A stretch of 64,000 nucleotides of DNA from Artemia franciscana (GCF_032884065.1 NC_088879.1:16932489-16996488), one strand, 5' to 3'. Shown: positions 9,960-25,580, numbered from the stretch's first letter. The notes: generated from the sequence alone by a model not told the origin. Numbers and translations are program-made.

Positions 9960-11082
9960 TGCTGTCAACAATATCACGTAGAATAAGGCAACGTAGGCTA
10001 TAAGAAACATGGGATTCACCACAGTTAGCGCATTTGGGCTGTATTTGACACGGCAAATGAATTGTCCTTATGAGGACCAGCACATCAAGAGTATTTGGGG
10101 GAAGATTTTTCGCACGCCACCTATAGGTTGTTGGGTGAACAGTACTTATTACAGCATCATGGAAGATCGTGAAAAACAGATACTCAAATTAATTTAGACT
10201 CAATCCGGATGCCATTTTTAAATGCATTGTCGAGTGACCTGGTATCCGTAAAACAGAGCTTTACAGAATTCGAGCTGCCAGGACAAGTAGCATCAATGAT
10301 CACAGGGACCTCCTTAAACAAATCGATTTCAAAATCACTTCCAATACCTTTAACTAAATCATAGTAGTTTTTGGCTTTCATTTTCACGATTGAGGAGGTT
10401 AAGACAGACTTGGCTGAGAAACAGAACTCCAGGGGACGGTTTTCAACTCATCATCTTGTCACCAGCAGGTTCAACTGACAGAATCGTTTCATGACCGCAA
10501 CCTTGTTCCAGAGCTTGTCTCCACTTCGTAGGATTGCTCACATGATTTTCATTGTTGTAAGACGAAAGGAATGGGAAATTGGTTTCACAAGACACAATTT
10601 TAGAAAACGTAGCTTTCAACATCTTTTCGCAGCTAGTTACTTTCACAGCTAGTCTAACGCATCAGATCGAGAATAGTCTTAACATTATTTGACGCTGCCT
10701 TAGCACCAATACGCTTTGTTGGCTGGATATCATTGTTACATGTGTTCCAAAATTCCACCTTAGCAGAAAAAATGACTGGTCCGTCGAAAAATTCAACGGC
10801 ATACTTAATTATCACCTCATCGTCGATTCCAGATTTGAATTTAGTCTGTGTCAAATTTAGCACGGGCAAGTAAACCAGTTTCCTATTACCCACCGATCGC
10901 ATGATATCACTGTCCGCATCAGACATAATTCGATGAAAGTTCGTAAACTTGAATTCTCGATGCTCAAAGTTTGATTGTAGTCCAAAAATAAGGTCAAATG
11001 ACATATCTTTTCGAGAGGTGAAAAATCCAAAAAAAAAATGACTGTAGATTACCTGAGAAAATCCAAAGTACAATTTTACCAC
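9960..11082 (-). pseudogene. LINE ORF1 (gag-like) remnant
   Basis: Open pieces at 11,082-10,654, 10,646-10,443 and 10,387-10,184 lie in sequence on the minus strand, separated by stops or frameshifts. Near the end, LPCQIQPKCANCGESHVS (about 10,056-9,999) shows a CX2CX3H zinc knuckle, followed by SLRC as the possible fourth ligand, as in nucleic-acid-binding ORF1 proteins of LINEs. FKNGIRIESKLI upstream resembles the linker before the knuckles in such proteins. It would package element RNA if intact; it is not. Confidence 0.7.
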
Positions 11083-11090
11083 AATTTAAA

Positions 11091-12139
11091 AAGGTAGATA
11101 TAGCTTGAGAGGTCCACAAAATAGGCTAAAAGTCTTTTGCCCAGAAGTGGAATTGGATTCTGTCTATAAACCAATTTCATCATAATCAAATCAGGTAATA
11201 ATCACGAACAAATCAGGCATTCAGGTAATAATTTATAGCTATTGAATAGATTTAGTCTCTAACTATTTCACAATATATCCTTTCTTTTCATCACTAGTTA
11301 AAACTGAGATTAAACATTTTCACAGAAAACATAAGTCTTAACAGGTCGAAGACTGAATGAAGATAATGTCACTCTTCACTTTCGTTTGATCAGCTATTAT
11401 ATTTTAAGTTTAATATGGTCAAAATTTTACAATGTTTTGAATTGTATTAACCAAAATTTGCTTACATTTTGTGACAATTGATGAATATCGATACGTGTTG
11501 GTAAATCATGAGATCTGATTTTTTGGTTATAAAAATCATTGAATTTGATGATAAATCGGTAAGGAAACTACGAATAGATGGCATGAAAATAATTAATATT
11601 TGAAATTAAATCACGAAAAATAAAGCGTCAAAACGCAGTCTAAACTCTAAAGTAGCCTACCCAGGTTCAAGCAGTATAACTGTATTTAAATAGGTTAGTA
11701 TTGGCTATGTCCACTTAAGGTGTTAGTTTAAAGGAGAAGCAAGATAAAAGAAATATAGCCTGGCTACCATTGAATTCTCCTTTCAGTTATTTGGTGTATA
11801 CCTAGAGAAGGACCTATAGGAAAGGAAACATGTTAAGAAAATCTTGGAAAGAGGTTAGTGTAGGAAAATAAGACTTTCAGTTATAAATTCAGGGCCAAGA
11901 GCATACTCTGGGAAGATATTGCCAAGCTAAGCCTACTATGTTACAACTTCTCATTTCTAAGTCTGTGGGAAATCTAACAAAATATTATTATAGGCTACTT
12001 TAATTTTCTGTTTGTTTTATCTGATTTGGTAAAATTCTAGTTAATTGACTTATTGCTATCTTGGATAGGGGTTAGGTTAGGAAAATGAAACTTTCAGGGA
12101 TGAATCTACAGAATAGAAAACATTCTACAGAATAGAATA
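11091..12139. other. Non-coding stretch
   Basis: AT-rich, no gene recognised. A short phrase (AGG...AAAATGAAACTTTCAG) occurs in two forms near 11,855-11,880 and 12,070-12,100, and CAGAATAGAA is locally repeated at 12,110-12,135. Confidence 0.4.
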
Positions 12140-12620
12140 GCAAAGGCTCAGGTTGTTTTTTCACAATTTAAAAAAGTTTGGAATAAATGACAAGATTAGA
12201 ATATTGGAAGTTACAGTGATGACAGTGGTCAGACATGGCTTTGAAGCATAGTTGCTCTGAAAAGTGGATAAAGATTTACTGGATGTTTTCCAGAGAAATT
12301 GCCTATGAATTGTTCTGGGCACCTGGCTGACTGATTGTATTTCAAACATGGGCTGTACCAAAAGTTTGGTCCAATCCCACTTTTGAGGGCTATAATAAAA
12401 TAAAGGTTGAGATGGTTAGGCTATGCTCTGCAGATGAAGGATGACATATTGCCAAAGATTCTCCTTTTCAGACAATCATCTTTGGCTAAACAGAAAGCAG
12501 GTTTTCCTTGTCTGAGGTGGGAGGATGTCATAAGGAAGTGTGCAGTTGTATTGGTGTCAGGTGGCATGGTGCTGTGGTGTGTTGTTAGTAGTAGTAGCAT
12601 GGCTCACAGCTGAGTGTTAT
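12140..12620 (+). mobile_element. LINE RT C-terminal remnant
   Basis: Reads as a decayed LINE 3' coding end: AQVVFSQFKKVWNK, then after a frameshift QRNCL/VLGT-like sequence near 12,290-12,320, then RLRWLGYALQMKDDILPK and LRWEDVIRKC (12,407-12,550). This is the RWLGHVLRM...GRPRLRW..D block common at the C-terminus of RTE-like LINEs. Stops interrupt the upstream part. Confidence 0.75.
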
Positions 12621-12719
12621 TGTGTTTTCCATGAGAAAAAGCCCATTCAGTGTGGTTTTCAATGTTTTTGTTTCTGGGGGGAGGGAACTGGGAGGCTATA
12701 TTTTCATGTGGCACCAAAG

Positions 12720-15700
<2,981 letters not shown>

Positions 15701-15752
15701 TACAACAAGACACCTGTGTCTTTTTTTCTTTTGACTTATTTGTCTTTTCTAG

Positions 15753-16005
15753 GTATCCCAAAGAAAACATGGACAAAGTTTCAAGTCAAATAACATTGGT
15801 GCCTTTAAATTTGAGGCCAGAAGAAACACTTGTACAAATACAAAAATCTTTAAAAACTTTAATGTCAGTTTCGGCAGCTGTATCTGGAGAAATGAATAAA
15901 AGAATTCAGGAAGTTCAAACAAGGGTATCTCACATTTCAAAGAGGGTTGATTCAGCTCAAACGGTTGTGAATCATTTACTCACAATCAACAATAAAGCAA
16001 TTAAG
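15753..16005 (+). CDS. WASHC1: WASHC1 first coding exon (copy A)
   Basis: WASHC1 (WASH1) is the Arp2/3-activating subunit of the endosomal WASH complex. The exon begins after CTTTTCTAG (AG 15,751-15,752) with 16 nt of 5' UTR, ATG at 15,769, and 79 codons to AAG before GTATTT (16,006). Phase 0. It encodes the start of the WHD1 domain: ITLVPLNLRPEETLVQIQKS parallels the family block VPLIQPDLRREEAVQQMADA, and TRVSHISKRVDSAQ parallels SQVQAIGEKVSLAQ. The last residues NNKAIK lead into (V/I)FSSA in the next exon. The ATG fits because the family starts only a few residues before this block; a leader exon must lie further upstream. The frame runs past the donor to 16,014, but the splice is clear from the protein match. 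Confidence 0.9.
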
Positions 16006-16439
16006 GTATTTTGAACTGATCTATTCTTTTTGCTGAAATCGAAACTCGTAATTGATGTTAATTGGAGTACAGCTGCCCTCGAAAATAGGTTGAAAAGCGA
16101 AATTGCCAAATCGGTAGTTTTGAATATGACAGAAGTCAATTTTGGCAATATTACAGTTTTTTTGATTGGATTTGGTTTTTCGAAAAGTGGCAAATAGTCT
16201 TTTTTATATTTACTGGAGATGAGGCCAAACCATTGTCACATACCATGAGAGATGGCAGAAATATTGAACATCTATCACTCTGTTGTTCTGGATGACCTAA
16301 AGAAACAGGGTGTTAAATAAGTTTGTATGACCATACAGAAGCATGCAAAACATGCTCATAAAAGCTAGGATAAACATCCTTTTTTGAAATGAAAAAACGT
16401 ACAATTTTTCCACAAAAAGTGAACCATAAATTTACAACA

Positions 16440-17260
16440 AGTCTCTCTTAGACTTAAGTCCTCCCACGCCTTGAGGCGCATAAGGCAGAAACTGTGGACT
16501 TCCAAGCCTCTCAGTCCTGGGGCAACGACCAGACCTCCTCCATTGATATTTTTGACTGTGTAGCCTCCTTCTCTAGTGACCAACCTAGGGTTGTATGCTG
16601 CATAGAACCCTTGGTTCTATGCGGAACTACAGTGAACAGGGGGGGGGGACTCCCGTCAAAGTTCCAAGACCTCGGCACTACGTGCCGACGCCTTGAAACT
16701 GCGTTTTGGTATCTTAATTTTGCTTACGTGTCTGCATTTTTTGACGCGCTGGACGATATTGTTGGCACATCTTTATTTCCCTCCCCAAAGTCAAAACCCT
16801 ATATACGCCCCTGTCCACCGCTCCTGTGCAGACCAGATGGTTTCTTGCACCACACATCATATGGGAGCCTGCCCTCCTCCATTCTTTTCATATGTCCCCA
16901 GTACCTCCAACGTGTCTTGCGAATTTCATTAGTGGTAAATAGTGCTTTGTCCAGGCTCTAATCTGCACATTCCGTATTCTTTCAGTACAGTGCACTGCAA
17001 GCATTTTTCTGAGGTAATCGTTCTCAAATCCAAACAGTTTTTTTTCCTACGGCTTTTGACATGCTCCATAATTCACACCCCTATAGGAGTACAGTACTGA
17101 TAAAACATTGCTATTCAGCAATCGTAGCTTGAGCTTTCGGGAGTATTTAGAGCATCTCCACACATTATTTAGCTGGGAGAATGCTGCCCCTGCATAAGCA
17201 ATCTGAAGCATTATCTTTGTGTTGTAAAATGTGAAAGATTGTAACGCTATGAAGCTGATC
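16440..17260 (-). mobile_element. LINE RT C-terminal remnant (minus)
   Basis: From 17,240 downward the minus strand reads FSQLNNVWRCSKYSRKLKLR, LLNSNVLSVLYSY, FGFENDYLRKMLAVHCTERI, then WGHMKRMEEGRLPYDVWCKK and a degraded tail. This is the IW-x-KTKLRLFNSNVLSVLLYG ... CLR.IL ... RW.GH..RM..GRLP order of RTE-like LINE C-termini. Stops and frameshifts throughout. Confidence 0.75.
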
Positions 17261-18188
17261 GAGATGGCGGCTTACTTGCTCAGGGTGGTTCAGTTTTCTT
17301 GTTGGTCAATAGGCTATTAACCTGTCACCGTGAAAAGGTAAAAATTTACTATTAAAGTATCAGTTACTAATGGCCTTAGATGTAAAACAAGTACGAATTA
17401 GCTTATATAAAGCTAGAAACTTGAAACAAACTCTAATTGAAGAAAATAAATCTGAAATGAGCAGAAATATTAGTGAACAATGAAGTTAAACTAAAAAACG
17501 AACAGATATTACCTTAAATATGTGTAGTGTTCAGGGATTCTTAATTATTTTTGAAGGGTTCTTTTTTGTTTTTTAAAGTAATATTTTGGATTTGCAAATC
17601 AATAAATGTATCATTATTTTATTTTTATATATTTGAAAGGTATTTATTCAAAAGGAAGAAAATTCCCTGCAAGTCATACTAATGAAACTGGAGAGTTTAT
17701 TTAAAATATAATTATATGCAAAAAGAAGAACCAACCTTCTGTTTAGAACCAACAAGTATAATCCTTTAGGAGATATAGATTCTAGTCGTAAATGGTTAGG
17801 AATTTATAGAAAGCGCAGTTTGGGGAGAAAAATGTGATTTTGTACTGTCCGGTTCCCTTTTTGGCATGGGCCTGACGGGCAAGATGGACTTATAAAATGA
17901 GGACTTCAAGGAACCGCATCCGCTCTAACGTTCATAAGAAATAGTTTTATCATCAGATGGGAGGGAGACATACGGCAACAAAAGAGAGAAGCAGTCCTAG
18001 AACAAACTAGAGAGTTTCCTTGAAATATAATTATATGCAAAAAGAAGAATTCCTGAAAGTTTAAGCGTTTTGATTTTTTAATGCTATGCCTTTGAAAATA
18101 ATTATATATTTGCTTAAATGCTTCGAATTCTTTTATTCCTCTGTGAATCACGGTGGACACTATAGTTTCTAGAGGGTTTAAGGTGGAG

Positions 18189-18300
18189 ATATCATCACTT
18201 GTACTGTAGTAATTATGTTTTTTTTTATTTACTCGTAGCAGTTTTTATTTGTTTGACTAGTTATATGACTTTATTTCTGCTCGAACTGAGGACGTGCAAT
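18189..18300. repeat. ~115-bp direct repeat, first unit
   Basis: TATCATCACTTGTACTGTAG through CTCGAACTGAGGACGTG. The second unit at 18,851-18,970 reads TATCATCACTTTTACTGTAG through CTCGAACTGAAAACGTG. About 85-90% identical, 660 bp apart. Confidence 0.8.
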
Positions 18301-18850
18301 AAATTCAATCTTTATGCTATTTGGCATAAAATGAGTCCGTGGGTCCTCCAGTCCATCTTCTTTCTGCATGTGTGTGTGTTTTTTTTGTGTGTTTTTTTTT
18401 AACCGGAATCATACACTATTTTTCACTCTCTATGATTTGAGGCACGAAGAGTACCAAGAAGACCGAAAACACGGAATTTTAGATTTTTAACCTTAACAGT
18501 CAAGATGTTAAGTTTCCTTTTTGGGGATTTTTCCTCTGTCACGAAGCGTGACTTGTAGGCAAGAACCATAAGGCATCTATATCTTCAAGGACGATATCAA
18601 GACGATAATCATGTTAATAGGTCTACCCTTTGCTCGTTTTCTTATGCGTTTTAGGCCTGAAAAATTTGTACTTATGCTAATGGTTATGTTACAAAAATAA
18701 ATGACAGTGAAACACAGTGACAGGGTTTTGTAATTATTGTAAATTGTTTATTTGTCACTGAGTTGATCATAAATAGAATCAAAATTTTCTTGCCATCAAA
18801 CAGATAGGAAACAAAAAAGAGGCATTATGTTTTAATGTAACATGACTATA

Positions 18851-18970
18851 TATCATCACTTTTACTGTAGTGATTATGTTTTTTGTTTATTTATTCATAG
18901 CAATTTTTATTTGTTTGACTAATTATATGAATTTATCTCCTCTCGAACTGAAAACGTGTAACGTGAAATA
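18851..18970. repeat. ~115-bp direct repeat, second unit
   Basis: Partner of 18,189-18,300. No coding content. Confidence 0.8.
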
Positions 18971-19257
18971 TTTTTTTCCTCAAGTAGTTCTATATATTTT
19001 ATATATTTTGTTTTGTTCTGAAGTGGGAACCCGAATGCACTGATGTAAATTAATGGCTTTTTTGGAGTGGCAATACAAGCTCAGGCTACTGGACTTCATG
19101 CTTTCTTTTGTTGATTTTTGTGTGAATAAATTATGTCTCCATTGAAAAAAAAACAAAACATCTCACATGCTGCGTTTTTGAAACAAAAAAGGGTTGGGCT
19201 TGGTTTTATGCTATGAGGCAAAGTAATACAGTATTAACTTGCACAAATAACATACCT

Positions 19258-19289
19258 TAATTGTATAAGTTAATTAACTTATACAATTA
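19258..19289. repeat. Perfect 32-bp palindrome
   Basis: Each half is TAATTGTATAAGTTAA read inward, with no spacer. It is retained unchanged in copy A' at 54,255-54,286. Confidence 0.95.
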
Positions 19290-19843
19290 GATTAAACATT
19301 TACTTGGTATTGAGAAATAGAGAAGGAGCTTGGGTTTAAGTAGAAACGGCATATTTTGAGACTGTCTTTCAGGAACATATCATCATGTCTTTTAAAGAAA
19401 GATCAGGGACATACCATTTTAAAGTGTCCAGGGGTGAGGGGGGGGGGTCAACAACCGCTTGTCAGTGAAGCCAACGCAAAAATTTACACCAAACTTTGGG
19501 TTGTTTGGGTACTTGTACTGTTCAGTTTAAGTTTTACTTATGATGCTTTATGTATCGTCGTTTTAGGATTTAGTATTTGCTAGAGAGAAAAAAGGGACTT
19601 TGTTAAAAATAAATAAACTAATTAACAACAAACACTAATTTTATAAAATTGTATGTGTAATTTTCTATTCTTCTTTAGCTTCCTTTGTTGATTTTCAAAA
19701 CTTCCTTTTCAATTAACAACGAATAGATGGCTTATGATAACAGTTGATTAAGATAAAGAACTGTCGTTAAGCCACTTTTCATCTGGTTTTTACATGATTA
19801 AGTTTATAATCCTTCCCTCCCTGTCTATACATTTACCTGTGTC

Positions 19844-19869
19844 GATAGGTAGACCCAGGTCTACCTATC
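19844..19869. repeat. Perfect hairpin, 12-bp arms
   Basis: GATAGGTAGACC, a 2-nt spacer, then its exact reverse complement. Also present in copy A' at 54,841-54,866. Confidence 0.95.
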
Positions 19870-20316
19870 AACAACATGCTAGTCATATGTTGAAAATAGT
19901 TACAGATGTAATTCCTTCATTTAAGATCAAATTTATTTTATATACCTGAAATTTAACCTTTTTTTGCGGATTCTAAAGCTAGGGGAGAAAGTCTCCAATA
20001 GCTTTAGCCTATATTAACCTATTGATCAGCAATGTTTCTCCTTTTCCGACTCATCCTTCTTCGTAGGGTACTATTTGATATCATTCATTATGCTCCTTCT
20101 CAAAGCTTTAATCTGCAATTAATCAAATTTATTGAACGTAATGTGCTTTGAATTCGCGCAGTCAATTTGAATATTTAGATTCCACACTTTTGCCCCTGTT
20201 ATGTAGTAATTATTGGAAAATTAAGTAAGTTTCATCTTTTGTATAATAAATTCATTTTGAAGGTTTATTAACATTTCATTTGAATACTGTTTTAGTTGTT
20301 TGTTTTTTTTTTGCAG

Positions 20317-20463
20317 ATATTTTCAAGTGCATCATACCCAGTTGAGCAAAATGATCCCTTTGGATTCACTACGTTGAATCATGTTGTAAAATCTTATCCC
20401 GCTGAAGAAGAAAGATATGTTATTAGAAAGCCATATTCTCCAGTGGATGAAAAAAGATTAAGA
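20317..20463 (+). CDS. WASHC1: WASHC1 second coding exon (copy A)
   Basis: 49 codons between TTTGCAG (ends 20,316) and AGA|GTAATT (20,464). Phase 0 at both ends. It starts IFSSASYPVEQNDPFG, matching the family's VFSSAKYPAP, and ends RKPYSPVDEKRLR, matching SKHRPLDERALQ. This is the middle of WHD1, the region that binds the rest of the WASH complex. An in-frame stop lies shortly after the donor (about 20,482). Confidence 0.92.
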
Positions 20464-20714
20464 GTAATTCTTTTGAGTTTTTAATCGTCTTTACACCTAT
20501 TTATGAAAACAGGGGACATCCTATTGACAACGCAAGTCGCTAGGAACATGTTTTTTTTTTTTATCTCCTTGCAAATGAGTATGCTTTCTATATTGCGTAA
20601 TTGATGCATCTACTTACTTTCCGTTTCTCTTTCTATCATGGTTTATGGTTTCGTAAAGCTTAAAGACTTAATACGAAAATATTTACGAAAAACTTAAGTT
20701 GGCTGAATGCTGGG

Positions 20715-21660
<946 letters not shown>

Positions 21661-21927
21661 AAAGTAAAATTAATGTCTATATAAACCAGACAACCAGAAA
21701 AGGCAATGATGCAGGTCCAGCCTTAGAAAAGAATCAGTGGCAAGTTTACGCGAATGATACTATAGAAGAAGGAAATATTAGTACCACCAAACTGAGTGAT
21801 TATCTTCCCATCCTGACACTCTGTATGATTGCTTAACCAATTTTTAAATTAGAATTGACTTTGGATACAGAGCTAAATAATTGAGGAATAATTGAAGACC
21901 GTGCAACACAGATGGAATCAGAGATAA

Positions 21928-22266
21928 ACACCAAGAACAAAAAGAACAATAGGGAATTCCTCAAGACAGTGGGAAATAAATTATAATGAATATTTCGGCC
22001 CAACTATGTCCAAGGGCCGTCCTCAGCAATACAAAAATGTATAAGAAGAGAAAACTTACAACAGGATACTGCTGAGGTGATGCTGGGACTGTTTTGAAAA
22101 AATTTTCATCTTAGTTTTATCGATTTTATCCTGTTGTGAGTTTTTTTTTTCTTATATATTTTTGTATTGCTGAGGACGACCCTTGGACATAGGGCCGAAA
22201 TATTCATTCTAATTTGTTTCCCACTGTCTTGAGAAATTCCCTATTGTTCTTCTTGTTTTTGGTGTT
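21928..22266. repeat. Foldback element, ~140-bp arms
   Basis: The left arm (21,928-22,067: AAGAACAATAGGGAATTCCT ... AATATTTCGGCCC ... ACAACAGGAT) returns inverted at 22,128-22,266 (ATCCTGTTGTGAG ... GGGCCGAAATATTCATT ... GAAATTCCCTATTGTTCTTC). The arms are about 90% identical around a ~60-bp loop. A MITE-like foldback is likely; no target duplication was established. Confidence 0.85.
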
Positions 22267-24142
22267 TGTTATGGAAAGGCAGTGTGGTCTTCATCGCTAT
22301 TTATGGATCATAGATTATTGGAATCCATCCAACTATCTATGTTAAAAACGTAAGAGAGAATACTGACAATTTTAGAAGCTTTTTTAAAATCTTATATCAA
22401 TAATCAATGATCTAATTAAAGTCAATAATCTCGGTAGACGACATAAATATTTAAAACGATTACTAAACAAGAAGTCTAAAAACTAAGCTTGTATTTATTT
22501 TGGTGTTAATAATGGAATGATTTTGCAAGAAAAGAAACAAATTGTTATAGTTTGGTGTACTAAACTAAAATCTTAATTCAAATTTTTCTTAATTATGCTG
22601 AATCTTCATATATTAAGTGTTTTGAATGTTTAACCAAAATTAGCAAATACAGACGAAAAAGTTTGAGGTGTATTACTTTCGAAAAAGGTGTACAACATTC
22701 TTCTGAACCAACCTGGTCTACCGAGAATTCAATAGAAAATGATGAAAATGAAAAAATAACATCGAAATAATTCAATGAAAGTTTACAAATTGCAATTTAC
22801 TAGTTATTACTTTTCGGAGCATATACTGAACTTTTGGCTATAGTCTTGACTAAAGTTAGAAACCAAAATAGAAGATTTGCTCAAATTTTTTAAATAAATT
22901 AAAAAAAAGATTATAACTTCAAATGTTTCGCATTTTCTCCATCAACCCCCCCCCTCTGAATAAAAATACTGTATGTGTATCTGTCCCTTCCTCTTTGATT
23001 GTACTTTTTTTCTTGATGAAATCTGTAGCAGCTTAATATTTTTGTTCGCTGCTAAAGACGAACTACTAATAGATAAAAACAACATCTAAGGGGGCGGGTT
23101 GTTCTTTATTTTTGAGAGGACACTAGTATTTTCGGAGCTACACGCTTCTTAAAGATCCCCCCCCCCCAGCATTAACTGAGGTGAAGTATTTCTTATAAGA
23201 AACAAATTTACCAATAGACAAAAATTCGCTATAGAAAAGGGAGGGTGGTCTTTCCTTATTGATTGTTAGGGCACTTAAGTATGTTCAGAGCAATAAGCTT
23301 TTGAAAGTTAAATTTTTTTGTAATGTCTCGAATAAATTTTGTCCTGATATTAGTCGCTGAGAGTTCCCGCAAACGATATAAAAATATAGGCTCTGTTCTT
23401 CTTGCACTCGATGAGTAGAGAATCACGTAAGTGGACATCATATCGGTTTCATAGAGAAATTCCAAACCGACCAAAAATTTTACTTTTTTGTATATTACGT
23501 TGAAGTTTTGAAATATATTTTTTCTTTAAATTTAAACAATGGGAACATTGTAAACATGTATAAGAAATCTGATTTCAATTAAAAAAAAAAGGAATATAAA
23601 ACAAAATACTGTGTGCCTTCCCCTTCATTGTTTTTAATTTTTATTTTATAAACATGACAACTCAGGCTCAAGATATTCGTCTTTAATAGAAGATGCATTA
23701 AAGAGCCGCTGGGGGGAAATATTTCTTTTTGAATGCCAGCTGGCCCTTAATTGACCAAGAAGGGTTAAATAATAATTCATGTGGACAGATCAGTCATATA
23801 AAAGAATATTATTCACTGCTTGTTTAATCTTTTATGTTTCTACAAAAAGCGACCTTTGTCCTCCTGAAACAGGTAAATTCCGCCCTGTGGGTTGCCGAAA
23901 ATTTCTTTGTCAAAGACGAATATTTATGTTTTGTTCTCGGATATTAAATAAATGAATATGAAGTCTGATATTTGTTTTCTTTCTAAGTGTCAGAGAAAAG
24001 GGGGAAGCCCCATTGCTTCAGTATTTACTTGTTGTCCTATCTGCTTAAATTTTGAGTATATTAGATCCATTTCTTTTTCTTCACTTTAAGTTTTTAATTT
24101 TAATTAAGTTAGTTTCTTAATGCCTTATATATTCTCTTTCAG

Positions 24143-24267
24143 GAAAAGTTAAACTTTTACCATGTCGACGTTGGAGAAAGACAGAATGATCCGTCTGTGA
24201 GGAATAACAAGAATAATGAATTTCGGTCCATTTCACAGCTTCTCTTTTACCTTTCAAGCAAAACCAG
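24143..24267 (+). CDS. WASHC1: WASHC1 third coding exon (copy A)
   Basis: 125 nt between CTCTTTCAG and AAACCAG|GTAAAA: 41 codons plus two bases, so the next exon supplies one base to make AGG. It encodes EKLNFYHVDVGERQNDPSV and ends SISQLLFYLSSKT(R), matching the family's EKLKDFPVCVS and SSVSSLLLFNTTENLYKKY. This is the C-terminal part of WHD1. Confidence 0.9.
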
Positions 24268-24289
24268 GTAAAATCAAACGTCCATTTTC

Positions 24290-25580
24290 AATTGTGCTCA
24301 TTTCTTTGTTTTGTCAAGCCTAGCCAGTTCGGCTTTAAATCTTTCATGTATAGTATTTGTTATTCAAATGAATACAGACTTTATAGCTTAAAGGTATACC
24401 ATTCGACATCAGATCGAGAGATCACCGGTTCAGACATGTCCCCTGATTTTAGTAAGAAAAAAGTGAACATCTATGACATTTTAAAATAACATAATTTTGT
24501 AATAAAATAACTTAAAACATTTTTATCAAATAGTTATCTTTGTTCCTGGCGTAGAGGGCGAAAGTGGAGAATGTTTTTTTTTCACAACAACAATTACCGT
24601 GGTGTATCGCTAGACTTAGTTAGACCTCTTTTGTACATGTACCGCCAAATGAAATCAAAAATACGTATACCTGGAAGCAATTTGCTGACTGATGATATAC
24701 GAATTCATATTGGGGTTAAGCAGGGTGCAGTTACTTCCCCCAAGGTTTATAATAATGCAACGTTTCCAGATCAGTGTTAACTTTCTTCGTGCTGTACATA
24801 TAAAAAAGTACTGATTTGTCGATATTATGTTATGCAGACGACGTTTTTAACATTAGTAGGACTATCAATGGGCTAGAAAAATGTTTTTTGGAGATATGTA
24901 AAAACTACAGTGATATTGGACTTTCCCTAAATGCTGAAAAATGTGATGTTTTGATTTTTAATGAAATAGATACGACTAGATCAGATAATATATCTATAGA
25001 TCTGAATGGTACAGAAGTAAAGCCTTGTGTTAAGTTGAAATACCTCGACCTCCCTATTGGAAAAAATCTGAAGAAAACTAGGCTATTGATGCTAGAAAGT
25101 ATGGAAACGAAAATCCGTCGTGCATATGGTACAATTGTTAGTTCTCAGTTTCATTTGAATAGAGCCCATCTTGCGAGAATTTACAATAGTGTCGTCCTGC
25201 CACATATTCTGTATTTAGTACCGTTTTACCCTATATTTAGTGAATCTGACCTTCTTGGATAAAACTCGTTTTCTTCAAATTTGCTAAGTTTCTGTTGCGA
25301 GTTCCTCCGTGGACCCGTAACTCCTATTTGATGAAAAAATATAGCTTGTCTGACCCGTGTGCTAAGTTGGCTGAGCTGAATGTACACATGTGCAATAAGC
25401 AAACCGGCCATGAATGGCAAAATGTTGTTTTTTGAAGTGGAATTATTTTTGTTTGTATTTTAGAATGTAATTACGATATGTTGTTTCTTTCTTCTTTTTT
25501 TTCCTTTTTTTTTCAATGTACTCCATCACTTCATTATTTTGTATGATGGGTTATAAATAAATACATACATACATACAATA
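24290..25580 (+). mobile_element. LINE RT remnant with microsatellite tail
   Basis: Begins within ~25 bp of the WASHC1 donor. PSQFGFKSFMYSICYSNEY (from about 24,310) may be the RT QFGFK motif. Then GVSLDLVRPLLYMYRQMKSK (about 24,605), IGVKQGAVTSPKVYNN (about 24,712), LCYADDVFNISRTINGLEK (about 24,827), GLSLNAEKCDVLIFN, KLKYLDLPIG and LARIYNSVVLPHILYL (about 25,170). A stop at 25,259 and frameshifts follow, then WTRNSYLMKKYSLSDPCAKL. The 3' end carries an (ATAC)n tail at 25,558-25,577, as in CR1-like LINEs. Same lineage as 7,700-11,090. Confidence 0.82.

Larger units (their letters stand above)
7700..11090 (-). mobile_element. Decayed LINE with ORF1, endonuclease and RT
   Basis: Read from 11,090 downward, the pieces fall in the order of a complete APE-type LINE: gag-like ORF1 with a CCHC-type knuckle, endonuclease, RT and C-terminal region. 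All are broken by stops and frameshifts. The RT resembles those at 24,290-25,580 (+) and 41,000-41,760 (-): each has a GIKQG/GIRQDGVLSP-type motif and a C-terminal block like YKYLIYLPQSYRNPRIIR versus LLRVPPWTRNSYLMKK. I treat these as one lineage. The zinc-knuckle ORF1 suggests Jockey/CR1-like relatives. The 3' boundary is uncertain. Confidence 0.8.
16006..20316 (+). other. WASHC1 intron (copy A)
   Basis: A 4.3-kb intron. It holds a minus-strand LINE 3' end (16,440-17,260), a ~115-bp direct repeat (18,189 and 18,851), two perfect palindromes (19,258-19,289 and 19,844-19,869), G runs (16,640-16,648 and 19,438-19,447), and otherwise AT-rich sequence with nothing recognisable. Confidence 0.8.

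Noticed and set aside
16494-16961. 155-codon open frame on + (and its copy at 51,488)
   Set aside because: It is antisense to a minus-strand LINE RT C-terminus, which shows the real coding signal. No family resemblance of its own.
17370-17480. 37-codon frame MALDVKQVRISLYKARNL on +
   Set aside because: Too short, no recognisable family, inside an intron. Possibly a retroelement scrap but not supportable.
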